A DNA stretch of 64,000 nt, from positions 1,488,001 to 1,552,000 of the forward strand of contig JAJGBQ010000006.1 in NCBI GenBank assembly GCA_022457065.1, given 5' to 3'. This DNA is from Curvularia sp. ZM96. Its lineage: Eukaryota > Ascomycota > Dothideomycetes > Pleosporales > Pleosporaceae. The position numbers were made by a program, and so were the translations under genes. A model generated the notes under the pieces. The model ran no database searches. It saw only the letters and a program-made list of their open reading frames with translations, and had not been told where the DNA came from. Below are positions 33,557 to 44,346 of this stretch, one piece after another (the stretch's first letter is position 1; each line of letters opens with the position of its first letter).

Positions 33557-34912
33557 ATGCTCGCAGCGCCCTGGATATGTCGCAGCTGCCTTTCGCGTAT
33601 AGGCAGGCCGGTGATTCGTCGTAGCATTCGTCTGCAAAGTTCTGGTGAGTGGTCTCAATACAAATACTGCGGCATGTCGCTAATGCTCCAGAAGCTGCGT
33701 CACCTGAATCCATACCTCCCGCCCTCCTCGCTCGAGCGCAGACAATCACTTCTGAACACAAACTACTCACTGAAAAGCTCTCCAATGGCTTCGATACGCG
33801 TGCGGCGAAAAAGCTAGGCGAGTACAGTCCCATAGTGAATGCTTTGGGAGAATGGAACAAGGCCAATGAGGTAAGTGGAGAATAGACACATGTGACGAGT
33901 AGTGTGGATGCTGATGTGGACTAAGTCTGTGGCAGAGCTTACATCGATGATACATGATTCCTCCACCGATCCGGAACTGCGATCGCTCGCTGCAGACGAC
34001 CTCGCGGAAACACGAACGCAGCTCGCCAATGCGTCACAGAACCTCATCACTTCACTAGTACCTGTACACCCTTTTGCGCATCTACCATGTCTGCTGGAGA
34101 TAAGGCCCGGCGCAGGCGGGTCAGAAGCTGCCATTTTTGCGGGCGATCTCTTCCGCATGTACCAAGCCTTTTGCAATCGCAATGGCTTCCGCACCAATAT
34201 TCTCAAATACGAAAATGTCAATGGAACGACAGAGGCTGGAATACCGCTCTCAGAAGCCATTATCGAGGTCGAGGATGAGAATGCATATGGTGTGTTCAGA
34301 TGCGAAGCAGGTGTCCATCGAGTTCAACGGGTGCCTGCTACCGAAACCAAAGGCCGGACACATACGAGTGCTGCATCCGTCCATGTGCTGCCCAGTCTGC
34401 AGGAGAATTCTGCCGAGGAACAGGACTTTGAGGACCCGGAGAGCGACTACTACATTGATCCGAAAGAGGTCAAAGTTGAGGTTATGCGTGCCAGTGGTGC
34501 TGGAGGCCAACACGTCAATAAGACTGAGTCAGCCGTCCGGCTAACACATTTACCCACAAATACAGTGGTCGCGATGCAAGATTCGAGATCACAGCACAAG
34601 AATAAGGAGAAGGCCTGGGCCTTACTGCGTTCACGCATTGCGCAAGCCAGACGTGAAAAGCGTGAAGAGGAAATGGCCAACATGCGACGAAGTGTCATTG
34701 GCGTGGCCAAAATGGGTCGCGGTGACAAGGTTCGGACGTATAACTGGGGTCAACAACGGGTCACAGATCATAGGAGTGGGACTACTGTGCATGATCTGGA
34801 TGATGTGATGCAGGGTGGCCACACTCTTAGTACGGTCATGGAGAGCGTTCGTACCTGGCTCATGGAACGAGATGTCGAGGCATTGATCGCCGACGAGGCG
34901 GCAAAGAAATAA
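33557..34912 (+). CDS. Mitochondrial peptide chain release factor 1
   Basis: Class I release factor that hydrolyses peptidyl-tRNA at UAA/UAG codons in mitochondria (MRF1 in yeast). Exons 33557-33644, 33692-33870, 33926-34912 give 417 aa. The basic N-terminus (MLAAPWICRSCLSRIGRPVIRRSIRLQSS) is a mitochondrial presequence. The GGQ motif (GAGGQHVNKTESAVRL) is at about residues 282-284; the codon-reading loop carries PAT (about 226-228, PATETKGRTHTS) as in RF1 proteins. RPGAGGSEAAIFAGDLFRMY is the conserved domain-2 start. The second intron's acceptor is chosen at CTAAG|TCT to give NESVAEL; an alternative acceptor 12 bases on (CAGAG|CTT) also keeps the frame and would remove four residues. Confidence 0.92.
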
Positions 34913-35748
34913 TCGCGATCCAGTCAGTATTGGTAGGCTTTCCTACCGTTGTCCAAGTGAGATACACACTTGATGACAGCTGTATGGCCTTCAATTCAAC
35001 ACTTATTCGTCTCGATTACTCGCTTGAAATGCCCGCAAAAAGTTCGTTTTCCGAGTCTAAGTATCCATTATCAGATGTCAGTCTGACAAAGCAAACTGTA
35101 CCTAACCGATTGGAGGTTGATAGTAGCATGGTAATCCAATTGCGCCACTGATACAAGGAAGTCGTACCAAGGTAGCTCTTACGCGAAGCAAGTCCGACAA
35201 CCAGGATCGGATGACATGCAGGTTTACCATGGTGGCGGTATCATATGCCCCATTCTCCAAGTCCCAAGTTCCCAAGTTGCGGGGTATCCGTGTGCGCCAT
35301 CTCATGTCGTCTGTATCAAGTCGGCTACTTCAAATGCACTATCACCACTTCCACAAATAAACATGAATGTTCGGCTATGCGCACGTTACCCCGCAAGTCT
35401 CTCTTTGAATCTGGCCAACACGGTGCTGCTCAGCTCCAGTGCAGATCCAGACCTCAGACCCCTGAACGTACCAAGGATTCCCCGCATTCAGTGAACTTAC
35501 TACCCCGGATGTTCGCCCCTGCTAGCCTTGTTTGGCCTATAGTTAACGGCGCTATTCGGTGGATAGCAGATGTCAAACGCAGTCCTGGGAGTGATCTGGG
35601 TCGCTAGGAAGATGTTGTCCGCAGTGTGGGGCCAAGGTACGGTACCAGGGAGAGACATATAGGGATCCATGAAGATCATCCTCGAGCAATTCAAAGTACC
35701 GAATTTGCAGCAATCTTCCCTTTTGACAACTAGCCAGAGTTCTTTACC
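34913..35748. other. Intergenic region upstream of the MFS transporter
   Basis: About 0.8 kb: release-factor 3' flank and transporter promoter. Two overlapping open frames of about 90-120 codons at 35.2-35.6 kb lack domains. Nothing else seen. Confidence 0.45.
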
Positions 35749-37792
35749 ATGGCTTCAGATAAGCCGCAAGTGGAGTACGCGGACGAGAAGCAGGAAGTCC
35801 ACCATGTCGAGGATACAGCAACCAAGTCTATCACGTCGGACCTGGAGCTCCGGCCAGAACTCACACTCCAGGGTATCGACATGAACAATACTAAAGCTCT
35901 CAAGGGAGACGACTCGGATGGAAAGGTAACTTGGAATATCCGCAGTATATTCGCTGCTATCTTTCTTGCAGCTTTATATACAGGTTTGTTATGCCACTCC
36001 CTCTTTTCTCTCAGACTGAATAAGATATTCTTCTTGGAACTAACACTCCATGCAGGATCTCAAATCATTCTCTACTTTACCGGCGGGTCTCTCAGCTTCA
36101 TAGAAGAGGATCTCGGTCTTGCTCGTGGCTCAGCATGGCTCCCCACTGCCAATATCCTCGCCATCGCTGCAGTCTGTCCGTATGCGGGGTACCTGCAGGA
36201 CCTCTTTGGTAAACGCTATATTGCCCTGTTTGGCTCGTTTTGTCTCTGTCTCGGATGCGCGCTCGTAGGGAGCGGGCACAATTTCTCACAGCTACTTGCA
36301 GGCATGGCTATCTCAGGGGCTGGTGCAGCGATTGGGGAGTTGACTGGACTGGCTGGGTAGGTAGATATTTTTTCATCATAACGTTTCATAAATGCTGAGA
36401 ACTCTTTAGGCTAGCAGAAGTAGTACCAGTTAAGTACCGTGGGTACTCACTCGCTCTCGTCACAGCTTTCGTCCTACCATTCTGTCCCTATCTCCTCTAC
36501 GCCGAACTCTGGTCCAACTACGATACCAAAGTCGGCTGGCGCTGGGGTCCCTGGTGTTCACTCATTTTCAACGGCATCGTCGGCATCGGCCTCGCACTAA
36601 CATACTTTCCACAAAATCATTCTCGAGGTGAAAACTTCTCGCGCCGTGCTATTCTCAAGCGAATTGATTATGTAGGCGGCGTGCTATCTATCACTGGACT
36701 GACGCTCTTGTAAGGAAGATCCCTCTATTCCAAATTTCTCATGATGTCGCAATCTCGTCCGTTAACCTAACTCACTTTCACAGCCTCGTCGCCCTCCAAG
36801 CAGGCGGCTACACGCACCCCTGGCGCTCCGCCTATGTCCTCTGTACGCTCCTCATCGGCCTCCTGCTCATCGGCGCCTGGATCATCTACGAATGGCGCTT
36901 CGCTCGGTATCCCATGGTTCCCAGTGAGCTCTTCCAAGGCCAACGCATTGTCGGCCTCGCCTACACCGTTGCCTTCGCCGCCGGTATGAACTTCTTCAGC
37001 ATCCTGAACTTCTTCCCCCTCGCCTTCTCCCACGTCTACACCCCGGACCCCGTGAAGATCGGTTGTCGTGGGCTGGGCCCAGCCTTTGCTACCGCTACAG
37101 GTGCTATTGTATTCAACGCTGCACTATCTAGATTCCCGGGCCACACACGCTACGTTCTGCTGCTCGCTGTGAGCCTGATGACGGGGTTCGCGGGCGCGCT
37201 CGCTGTCATGACGCCTGAGAACGAGGGTCTCACACTCTTCCTAGGTACGATAGCTGGACTTGGTGTCGGCGGCGTCCTGGTTCCTGCTGCCACTGTTGCC
37301 ATGCTCGTGTGTCCTGATGCATTGATTACAACTGCTGCGGCGTTATCACTTTCTATTCGCACTGTAGGAGGCAGTATTGGGTACTCTGTCTACTACAATA
37401 TTTTCGCAACCAAGTTGACGGCCGCTCTGCCAAAGTACACCGCGGAATATGCGATCAAAGCGGGCCTGCCAATGGCGAGTGTAGAGTCTTTTGTAGCGGT
37501 TTTTCTCACGAAGCCAAATGAGTTGGCCACCGCGGGTATTCCAGGGGTTACGCCGCGGGTTGTTCAGGGTGCGATGTTGGGGACGCAGTGGGCGTATAGT
37601 GAAAGTTTAAAGTATGTTTGGGTAGGTTTCCCTTTTCTTTGTCATTTCGTCTATCATGCAAGTACGAGGTGCTCGGCTAACGGCGTGATGCAGTTTACTT
37701 CGATTGCGTTTGGCAGTGTTGCGGTGATTTGCACGCTTCTGCTGCCGAGTACGAAAAAATACCAGACGAATCGTGTTGCGGTGCAGATTTAG
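35749..37792 (+). CDS. MFS transporter of the TRI12/siderophore type
   Basis: Major-facilitator protein with about 14 predicted membrane segments, of the fungal TRI12-like group that includes trichothecene efflux pumps and siderophore-iron transporters. Five exons join in phase: 35749-35983, 36056-36356, 36410-36709, 36784-37621, 37694-37792, giving 590 aa. After a charged 70-residue cytoplasmic N-terminus come SLSFIEEDLGLARGSAWLPTA, the loop 2-3 motif GYLQDLFGKRYIALFG, the LAEVVPVKYRG motif after TM5, WGPWCSLIFNG, and GLAYTVAFAAGMNFFSILNFFPL. No peptide synthetase, siderophore or polyketide gene lies nearby to reveal the substrate. Confidence 0.88.
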
Positions 37793-38077
37793 CTAAGTTC
37801 GTGCGTAATGTGGTGGAAATAGTGGCGCAAGGTGCTTGGCTTAGGTTTTCTCCTGGACTGGAGAGTTGGAGTCGGAGAGAGTAGTTCTTCATGCCTGAGA
37901 CGATACCATCACCATAATATTCGCCATCCATGTCCTATTGCCCAACTACTTATTGCCATCCTACTTGACGTATCACATACGGACTGAACCTAAAAAGTGG
38001 AAATTCCTTGTGACCGATGCCTGCACCTGCTATCTCCGATTTCTCCTCGCCTCCTCTGCTTCCCCATGATCCTAGAA

Positions 38078-39756
38078 CTATGAATCCCTTAGTCGTTTCT
38101 CTCGCAGGCTACGTGGCTCTGTTCCCGGAAAAGCACCTGTTGCTCGCCATTTACTATTTCCCGTGTGCGTAGCTTGATCACTCGCGACCTCCTCCCCCTC
38201 CTCCTCCTCCTCCTCCTCCTCCTCCATCTCCGATTCAGATCTCTCTCCATTGTTGCTCCCATCCTCGCCCTTGACAGTTTCCGAACGCTGTACTTGCGGG
38301 GCTTCAGATGGCTCGATAGATGCGCGTATTTCGGTATCAGTACGTGGTTTTAAGGGATCCGTATCATTGATGCAGTTTGGAACTGACAAAGGTGGAATGT
38401 GATTTGGATCAATCCTGGTCGTTTTTGTTTCGCTCCTTTGCCTTGCTATATCGTGTCTAATCCTTCCTGCTTTGAGTCCTTGTGCTGCGAGTCTTTTTGC
38501 TTTGAGTATATCTGCTTTGGTCCTCTCTGCTTCAAGTTTTTTGGCTTCGAGCCTTTCTGCTTCGAGTCTTTCTGCTTCTAGCTTTGCTGCTTCGGTTCTT
38601 TCTGCTTCGAGCTTTGCTGCTTCGAATATATATGCTTTAGTTCTTTCTACTTCAAGTTTTTTTGCTTCGAGCCTTTCTGCTTCGAGCCTTTCTGCTTCAA
38701 TTCTTTCTGCTTCAATTCTTTCTGCTTCAATTCTTTCTGCTTCAATTCTTTCTGCTTCAATCCTTAGCCTTGCTTCATCCCTCAGTTCATCGACGGCGGA
38801 ATGGCTTGGTTGGATGTGTATGTCGAGTCCAGAAGACTGAGAAGGGGAGTCCACTCTGCATGATCCCTTGATGCTACGTGAGCTTGCACTAGAGGGCGAG
38901 GTCGCATTAGAGGGCGAGTTTGCACTAGAGGGTGGGCTCGAACTAAAGGATGAACTTTTCTGACTAGACCTGCTGCTGGGGTGCAGAGTTCGTTCAATAT
39001 TTCGATCCACCGCTCTAGAGAAGCTCAGCAACTGCTCCGTATGTGTGGAATAATCCTCGTTCTGGTTGCGTGATTGCTTAGAAGAAATCTTTTCGATGGC
39101 TTCCTGTGCAATTTCGCTTGTGAAAGCGGTCTGATCGCGAAGTTGCTTTCTATAAGATGTCAACTTTATTCAATTTCCCGTGGTTGGTAGACTTACTTCT
39201 TGGCTTTGAGAAGTTTTATATATTTCTCTAAAGTCATACCATACTTTTTCTCCATCAGGGTCCGCTTATCAGATGTAACAGATCTCAACTCAGCCAACAG
39301 TTCATCCAACTTCTCAATGCGGTACATATGTGTGAAGCCGACCATGCTTTGCCTGGCAACGACAAGAGTATAGCGCAGATACTTCAGGTGGCTTTTGCTA
39401 AAGTACCACTTCCAATGAGCAGAGACCGTCGCGGCGAATGAATGTTCGTATAAGGGATCTTGAGACAAAGCGTCGACTCGTTGCGATAATTTCTCGAAGT
39501 CAGATTTTGCATGTTCGGCCCAGGATATCAACCGCTTTCTGGCCGATGAAGCGCTCTTCGTCCTTTCCATTCTTTTCTCTGTGACCTGAATAAACCCATC
39601 GTAGATAGTTGAGAAGATATCCATCTCCTCAGTGAGATCTTTGAGCTCCCGCCGCGCATACTTGATGGATTTAGCTACTTTTCGGAGCTTGCGAGCTGTG
39701 TGGATGATAATAGGGCCCAATGTAATTGCCGCTGCTGCCACACTGAAAGGTTCCAT
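38078..39756 (-). CDS. Fungal_N-type protein with EAER coiled-coil repeats
   Basis: Function unknown. Exons 39756-39197 and 39149-38078, with a 47-bp intron, give 543 aa. The N-terminus ([41 protein letters not shown] split by eye into hydrophobic start and helix) is the type of domain found at the start of many fungal STAND/NLR-like and HET-related proteins. Here no NACHT, NB-ARC, ankyrin or WD region follows. Instead a Ser-rich linker (about residues 230-285) leads into a long charged helix built from pentads [15 protein letters not shown], then a disordered tail with a run of about 10 Glu. The repeat part is encoded by a 15-bp minisatellite. It could be a truncated or adaptor-like relative of STAND proteins; that is inference. 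Confidence 0.78.
38470..38770 (-). repeat. 15-bp coding minisatellite ([10 protein letters not shown] units)
   Basis: Degenerate 15-bp units on the minus strand encode EAER/EAKK pentads. The 3' part of the array in plus coordinates (38701-38760) holds four identical units of TTCTTTCTGCTTCAA, suggesting recent expansion, while units at 38470-38690 have drifted. Confidence 0.85.
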
Positions 39757-40509
39757 GTTGTAGAAAGATGTAGAAAGGAAGGGTGTATCTTTGGAACATT
39801 ACAAGGCTCGAAAGACGTGGCTATATAGAAACTCAAAGAGCATCTAAGCCACGAGAACTCTCTCGAAAAGTGTCATGCGCGCATATTGACCGGTGAACAT
39901 GCAGTTCTATCATACTCGTTCCTCCAACCAGCTTCGCGAGACCCTCACCATTCTGCGAACTCATCATGCATAAGTGGCGGGGTAATCAACCTTGCCGCAG
40001 GTAAACGCCCCTCCTGCCGACTGCGCCTCCAGTCCCAAGGCACTGAGCTTAGTAAAACGCCAGCAAATCTCAAGTACGGTAATAGGCGTTGCGTGGGGGA
40101 GATGCGAGGCTGACTCTGGCTGACTAGGAGCTTCGTATCAATTTCACGCTTTCACACTCATTCATCCTCGGAGCTTCCGTCACCACAACAGCAGAAGGTG
40201 TATCTAGAGCTTCTCCACGAAGCTTAGGTAGATATACTGCGAGAAATACGATACACTTAAACATGTACAATAAGATACAGTCGAATGTATACCCAATACA
40301 CCCACATACAATCCCGGATTCATCATCATATAAGCATCCATTGTGCCTCGACAGGCTTCTCATACATCACTTCCTTTCCTTCTCTCCATACACCACCGTA
40401 AAACTCGTCCGTCCTCCTTTAGAGCAATCTTAAGCACTGATCCCCTTCCCTTCTCCCCCTCAAGCACTCACCCCCTCCCCCCTTCTCCCCTAAAGACAAA
40501 GAGAAACAC
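39757..40509. other. Intergenic region, 0.75 kb
   Basis: Promoter of the Fungal_N gene and 3' flank of the low-complexity gene. The right end is C+T-rich (40370-40500). Nothing else seen. Confidence 0.45.
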
Positions 40510-41247
40510 TCACTTGTACTCCTTCCTCAACCCTATCTTCAGCACCGGCCTCTCAGCCAAGGCCTTTTTCCTCTGCTTAGGATAGCGTTTGTTGGACATG
40601 ATAGCGCGGAGGTTGGGGTTGGTGAATACCCTGTTTGCTGCTGCTGTGTCGTCGTGGTGGGTTCTAGGAGCAGCAGCAGGAGCACGAGCAAGGGGAGGGG
40701 GAGAGATGAGGTAGGATAGGGTGGTGGCGTTGGTGAAGGCATGGTTGAAGGGGTTGAAGGGGTTGAAGATGTTGGTGGTGGTGCGGGCTTGAGTGGGTTG
40801 GGGGCGAGGTGTGATGGGTGTGGTGGTGCGGGAAGTGCTCGTGAGAGCAGAGCGCTGGTGACGCTGGGAAGTACCTACATCGCTGACTTGCGTCTCTTGT
40901 ATAGAGATGTTGGTAGGAGAGTCCTGCTCATTATGCTCAGGCACAGCATCGTTGTTGTTTGCATCTTCAGCAACGCGGCGGCGCCGATTGTCATCGAAAT
41001 TCAAACGCTCCGCAAAACGTCTGCCTGGAGTCGGGATGGGAGCACGCCGTTGATTGCCGCGCTGGTTTCCAGAAGTGCTCCGACTAGAAGTTCCTCTAAC
41101 ACGGCTGTTCCCTCCTCGGCCACGGAGTGCAGCAGGACGGTTGGCATTGACACCGGCACCAGTGTTTGCGTTGAGAAACTGGCGGTTCCGTGTGCCGTCG
41201 CTGTTGCTGCCGTCTCTACCCGGCGGAGAGTCTTTGCGCGGAGCCAT
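40510..41247 (-). CDS. Low-complexity Arg/Asn/Pro-rich hypothetical protein
   Basis: Not recognised. Single frame of 245 aa from the ATG at 41247 (MAPRKDSPPGRDG). RG-rich segments (ALRGRGGNSRVRG, GNQRGNQRRAP) suggest nucleic-acid binding or a disordered nuclear protein. A Thr/Pro-rich middle follows, then NPFNPFNHAF, and a basic C-terminal block (MSNKRYPKQRKKALAERPV, LKIGLRKEYK) that looks the most protein-like. The coding end AAG|TGAGTG resembles a splice donor, so another exon could exist, but I found no matching acceptor with a good continuation. Confidence 0.5.
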   Translation of the reverse strand: MAPRKDSPPGRDGSNSDGTRNRQFLNANTGAGVNANRPAALRGRGGNSRVRGTSSRSTSGNQRGNQRRAPIPTPGRRFAERLNFDDNRRRRVAEDANNNDAVPEHNEQDSPTNISIQETQVSDVGTSQRHQRSALTSTSRTTTPITPRPQPTQARTTTNIFNPFNPFNHAFTNATTLSYLISPPPLARAPAAAPRTHHDDTAAANRVFTNPNLRAIMSNKRYPKQRKKALAERPVLKIGLRKEYK

Positions 41248-42005
41248 GCTGAACTTTGATAGTTGGGTTTTTCGGCGGCAAGTTTAGCTAGGGAACGGAT
41301 GAAAGATGTGTAGTACCTGGCGTTGAGAACAATTGACTGTTTGTTTTGGTTGCCGTCAGGGTCCTGTGGTGGCAACTGTCTGTTTATATCGATACAGTTC
41401 CAGGCCAGAAGCGACGGCATGTTTGCTCTACTAGCGCAGTCTCATGGGAGTGAAGAAGGGAGCACGTGACGTCAATTTAATTTCCTTTTCACTAGCCTCC
41501 TTCTCATAGCCTTGGATGGTGAGTATGAGACTCCAGTTAGGACCGTGATAGACCATCGGACTCGTGTCGTATATTTGTTTGTCCTGTTGTCTCATGGGGA
41601 CCGGACCTTGGCTAGCATAGGAGAGATTGGCAGCAAACGGGTACGATAAGGCAGAAAGAAGGTGTTGACATGTGATGCATACAGTTGATGAAAAATAACA
41701 CCGCACCTGATGCCGATATCGCAGGTTGGCATATGTGGATAGGGCATACAGTGCATGGGCCTTTCAAAAAGGATATGAGTGGGAAGGCTATTTGCCATTG
41801 CATACGACAGTAAATTGCATGATAGAGAACGCCGATCGATAAAGCCAAGTGTTTAACCAATCCATACAGTCGAAGAGAGGGGAATATGCAGAGACGCAGC
41901 CGATGTGTGCGCCACACTAGCGCCTCAAACGTCCAGCCATGAGAAAATAAAATAAAAGGGCCATATGGAGTATTGCGGAGGGTCGACTGAGCCAGGCATG
42001 GTTGC
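41248..42005. other. Intergenic region, 0.75 kb
   Basis: 5' flank of the low-complexity gene and 3' flank of the E2 gene. Minus-strand open frames of 90-150 codons at 41.4-42.05 kb lack domains and overlap the E2 end in another frame. No gene supported. Confidence 0.45.
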
Positions 42006-43034
42006 CTAGATGTCGTCCATGTTGCCTGCTGCGCCGTCTTCATCTCCAGATTCATAGCTGCCGACAGAGCTCATCTCGTCGTCATCACCATCGTCCTTGT
42101 CGGAGTCTTCGGCAGTGTCTTTGCTGGCGTACTTCTGGACGTACTCTGTTTGTTGTTCAGCATTTTCGTATATTAACGAGTGGCTATCGCTACGCACCTT
42201 TGACCTTGGCGTCATAGCTCTTAGGCTCCCTCATGAGAAGTGCGGCAGCTTCGCCATTCAGAGGATCGGTCGGGTTAGGGTACCGAAGGAGCTGAGGGAG
42301 GAAGACTTCGAAGATATTGATCATGTCATACATTGGCGACCAGGTCTGGTTGATGACATCGAGGCAGACGGAACCAGAGCTGTATTTGTTAGTAAATTGG
42401 TCAACGTAGCACACAAGAGGATCCACATACAGCTCATCAATGTTGGGGTGGAATATCCGGTTGACGAAGCCGATGCTAGGGCTCTTGTATGGATATTGGT
42501 CTGGCAGTTCGACGTGTATCTTCCAGAGACCGCCTTCGAAGGGTGCTACAAAGGGTTAGTACATTATGGCAGTCAGGGTGTGCGAAAGGGTCGGCATACT
42601 TTCCGACGGCCCCTTGAACCTAACATAGAACTCTTGCCTACGGCATGTCAGTGTTTGGGCAGGCGCGAGATGGAGCAATAGAATAGACTAACACTGGGAA
42701 CTGTCAGCTGAGTCTTTTCGTGGTATATTGACGCGCACTTACTGTTGTCGTTGACCAGAGTCACTTCATAGTCACTCATGAGCCTGCACGCTGTTAGCTG
42801 GGCTCTCGGTGTCGCCACAGAGGCGGCGCGAAACGTTGAGTCAAGTCGCAGATTGCGCAACATACATCCTGTTCACTTGTTAACATGATCCAACTTCAAC
42901 ATCCATATATGCGACATACTTCATGACCTGTATACATTGGCAACATCCTTGATTAGCCCTTGTCCGACCATCAGTCATTGCTGGGGTCTGGTTCCACATA
43001 CATCCGTCTCGATACGTCTCTTTGGCGAACTCAT
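42006..43034 (-). CDS. ubc8: Ubiquitin-conjugating enzyme E2, Ubc8/UBE2H orthologue, with micro-exons
   Basis: E2 enzyme that in yeast works with the GID ligase to degrade gluconeogenic enzymes after glucose return. My model has nine exons on the minus strand: 43034-43002, 42927-42920 (8 nt), 42868-42866 (3 nt), 42783-42743, 42693 (1 nt), 42637-42600, 42545-42431, 42379-42198, 42145-42006; 186 aa. It reads [53 protein letters not shown] and [20 protein letters not shown]; the catalytic Cys is about residue 85. The tail is acidic, as in Ubc8. The 8-, 3- and 1-nt exons are each flanked by good splice signals (GTATGT or GTAAGT/GTTAGT donors; TACAG, AACAG, CCCAG acceptors). Simpler models lose conserved residues or insert one. 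The C-terminal exons are certain; the micro-exons are inferred from conservation. Confidence 0.85.
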
Positions 43035-44346
43035 TTTGAAGCGGACTCTTTACAGAAGCTTGTGAAGGAATGTGTTTCAGTAGCCTTTGTATGCAGGCGA
43101 GCTTGTAGTGAGACTTGTGGCGTGTTGCGCAGGTCGGGGTGGTGGAGGAGCTGTGGTGAGGCGGGCGGCGGGGCTATCGATAGTGGAAGAGGGGCGCGGT
43201 CGTTCGACGGCTATTCGTACTGGGTTGGGCGAGCGGACGCGTTTGCAGCTTGGAGCTTGGTATGTGTTGGGTATATACGTGTTGGTGTCGTGTCTTTGGG
43301 TGCTAGGAGCCAGGAACAGGCAGGTGGGAAGAAGGGAGGGAGTCGTCACGAGATCACGAGCGATGATGGCGTCGTATCACGCTTGCGCACGTCTCACCCG
43401 CCCAAGTCATCGGCGAGACATGGCACGCCACCGAGTACTCATGTCCATGAGTTGGTTCCAACGCATGATTTATGCAAATGTTTGCGGTATGGATGCTCAT
43501 TGGTTTGATACTGCGCAATATTCACATATCTGACGTCTACGTAAGTGCAGACAGCCTCCTAGTACTCCGTAGTCGACATAGCTAACCACAGTGGACAATA
43601 CAGTGCTCGTAGCCCAAGCAACTCAGACTACCTATACCGGAAATCATGGTAGAGGCTCTGCGCTCTCTCGAAATCCTCATTTGAACGAATTCATAAACGC
43701 GCCCAGGCATTGTGCATTCTTATCAGTCTACATCCGGCAGCTAGCCATCCAGCAGTGAATCTAGGGGAGGCAGCCAGTCCTTTCCATGACTACGTATCTT
43801 CGAGTAATCCGGAATACTTAAATATCAAGGCATACTCGTAGCCTTTCAAGACATACGCTTTTGTTCAGGTTCGGGGTCCGCTTCTGGAGATCGGAGATCC
43901 AATCAGGGTGGAGCAATGCCGCAGCTTCCCCGAGTCTTCCGCCCATGCTTTCACCGCTTGTCCGACGACGCCCCTTGTTACAAGAGAACATGCTCTCCCA
44001 GAGGGGATCGCAGACAAAAACACAAGTCGAATTCCGAAGACACTGGAGAAGCGGAGCATCTTGCCTTTGAGCGAGGGGTGCGAGCCATGCGCTTGCCGAG
44101 CGCCTTGGCACGACGAAACCCCCTGTCAGCTCGGCCAAAAGGTGATCCTCGGTACATTCAGCTAAACAACGTCTGCTCAGAACTTCGCTGAAGATATCAT
44201 CACAATGCCCAAACATATAAGAGAACGCTCGCCGCACTAAAATATGGCTGACCGCCCTTCTTTTTAATTCTCCCCGCTGCCGCGACGCAAATTTTTCTCT
44301 TGGAAAATTCCATCGGCACCGCTGCAGCATTTCCGGTATTATCAAA
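43035..44346. promoter_or_regulatory. Divergent intergenic region, ubc8 / panB
   Basis: 1.3 kb between divergent start codons. Several open frames up to 203 codons exist but lack domains; one runs antisense into the panB start. No repeat seen. Confidence 0.45.

Noticed and set aside
35749..37792. Secondary-metabolite or siderophore cluster around the MFS transporter
   Set aside because: Neighbours are a release factor, a repeat protein and a low-complexity protein; no synthase or peptide synthetase is present in the window.
38470..38770. CRISPR-like array
   Set aside because: Direct 15-bp repeats without spacers inside a eukaryotic coding exon; a coding minisatellite.
42637..42742. Single 100-bp intron in ubc8 with a GTGCGC donor
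   Set aside because: It keeps the frame but inserts one residue (NDNSKQEF) into a strand of constant length and ignores good internal splice sites; kept only as the main alternative to the one-nucleotide exon.
42784..42919. Single 136-bp intron in ubc8 joining AA directly to GCTCATG
   Set aside because: In frame, but gives KLMSD, one residue shorter than the family; the GAT micro-exon with perfect flanking sites restores the length.
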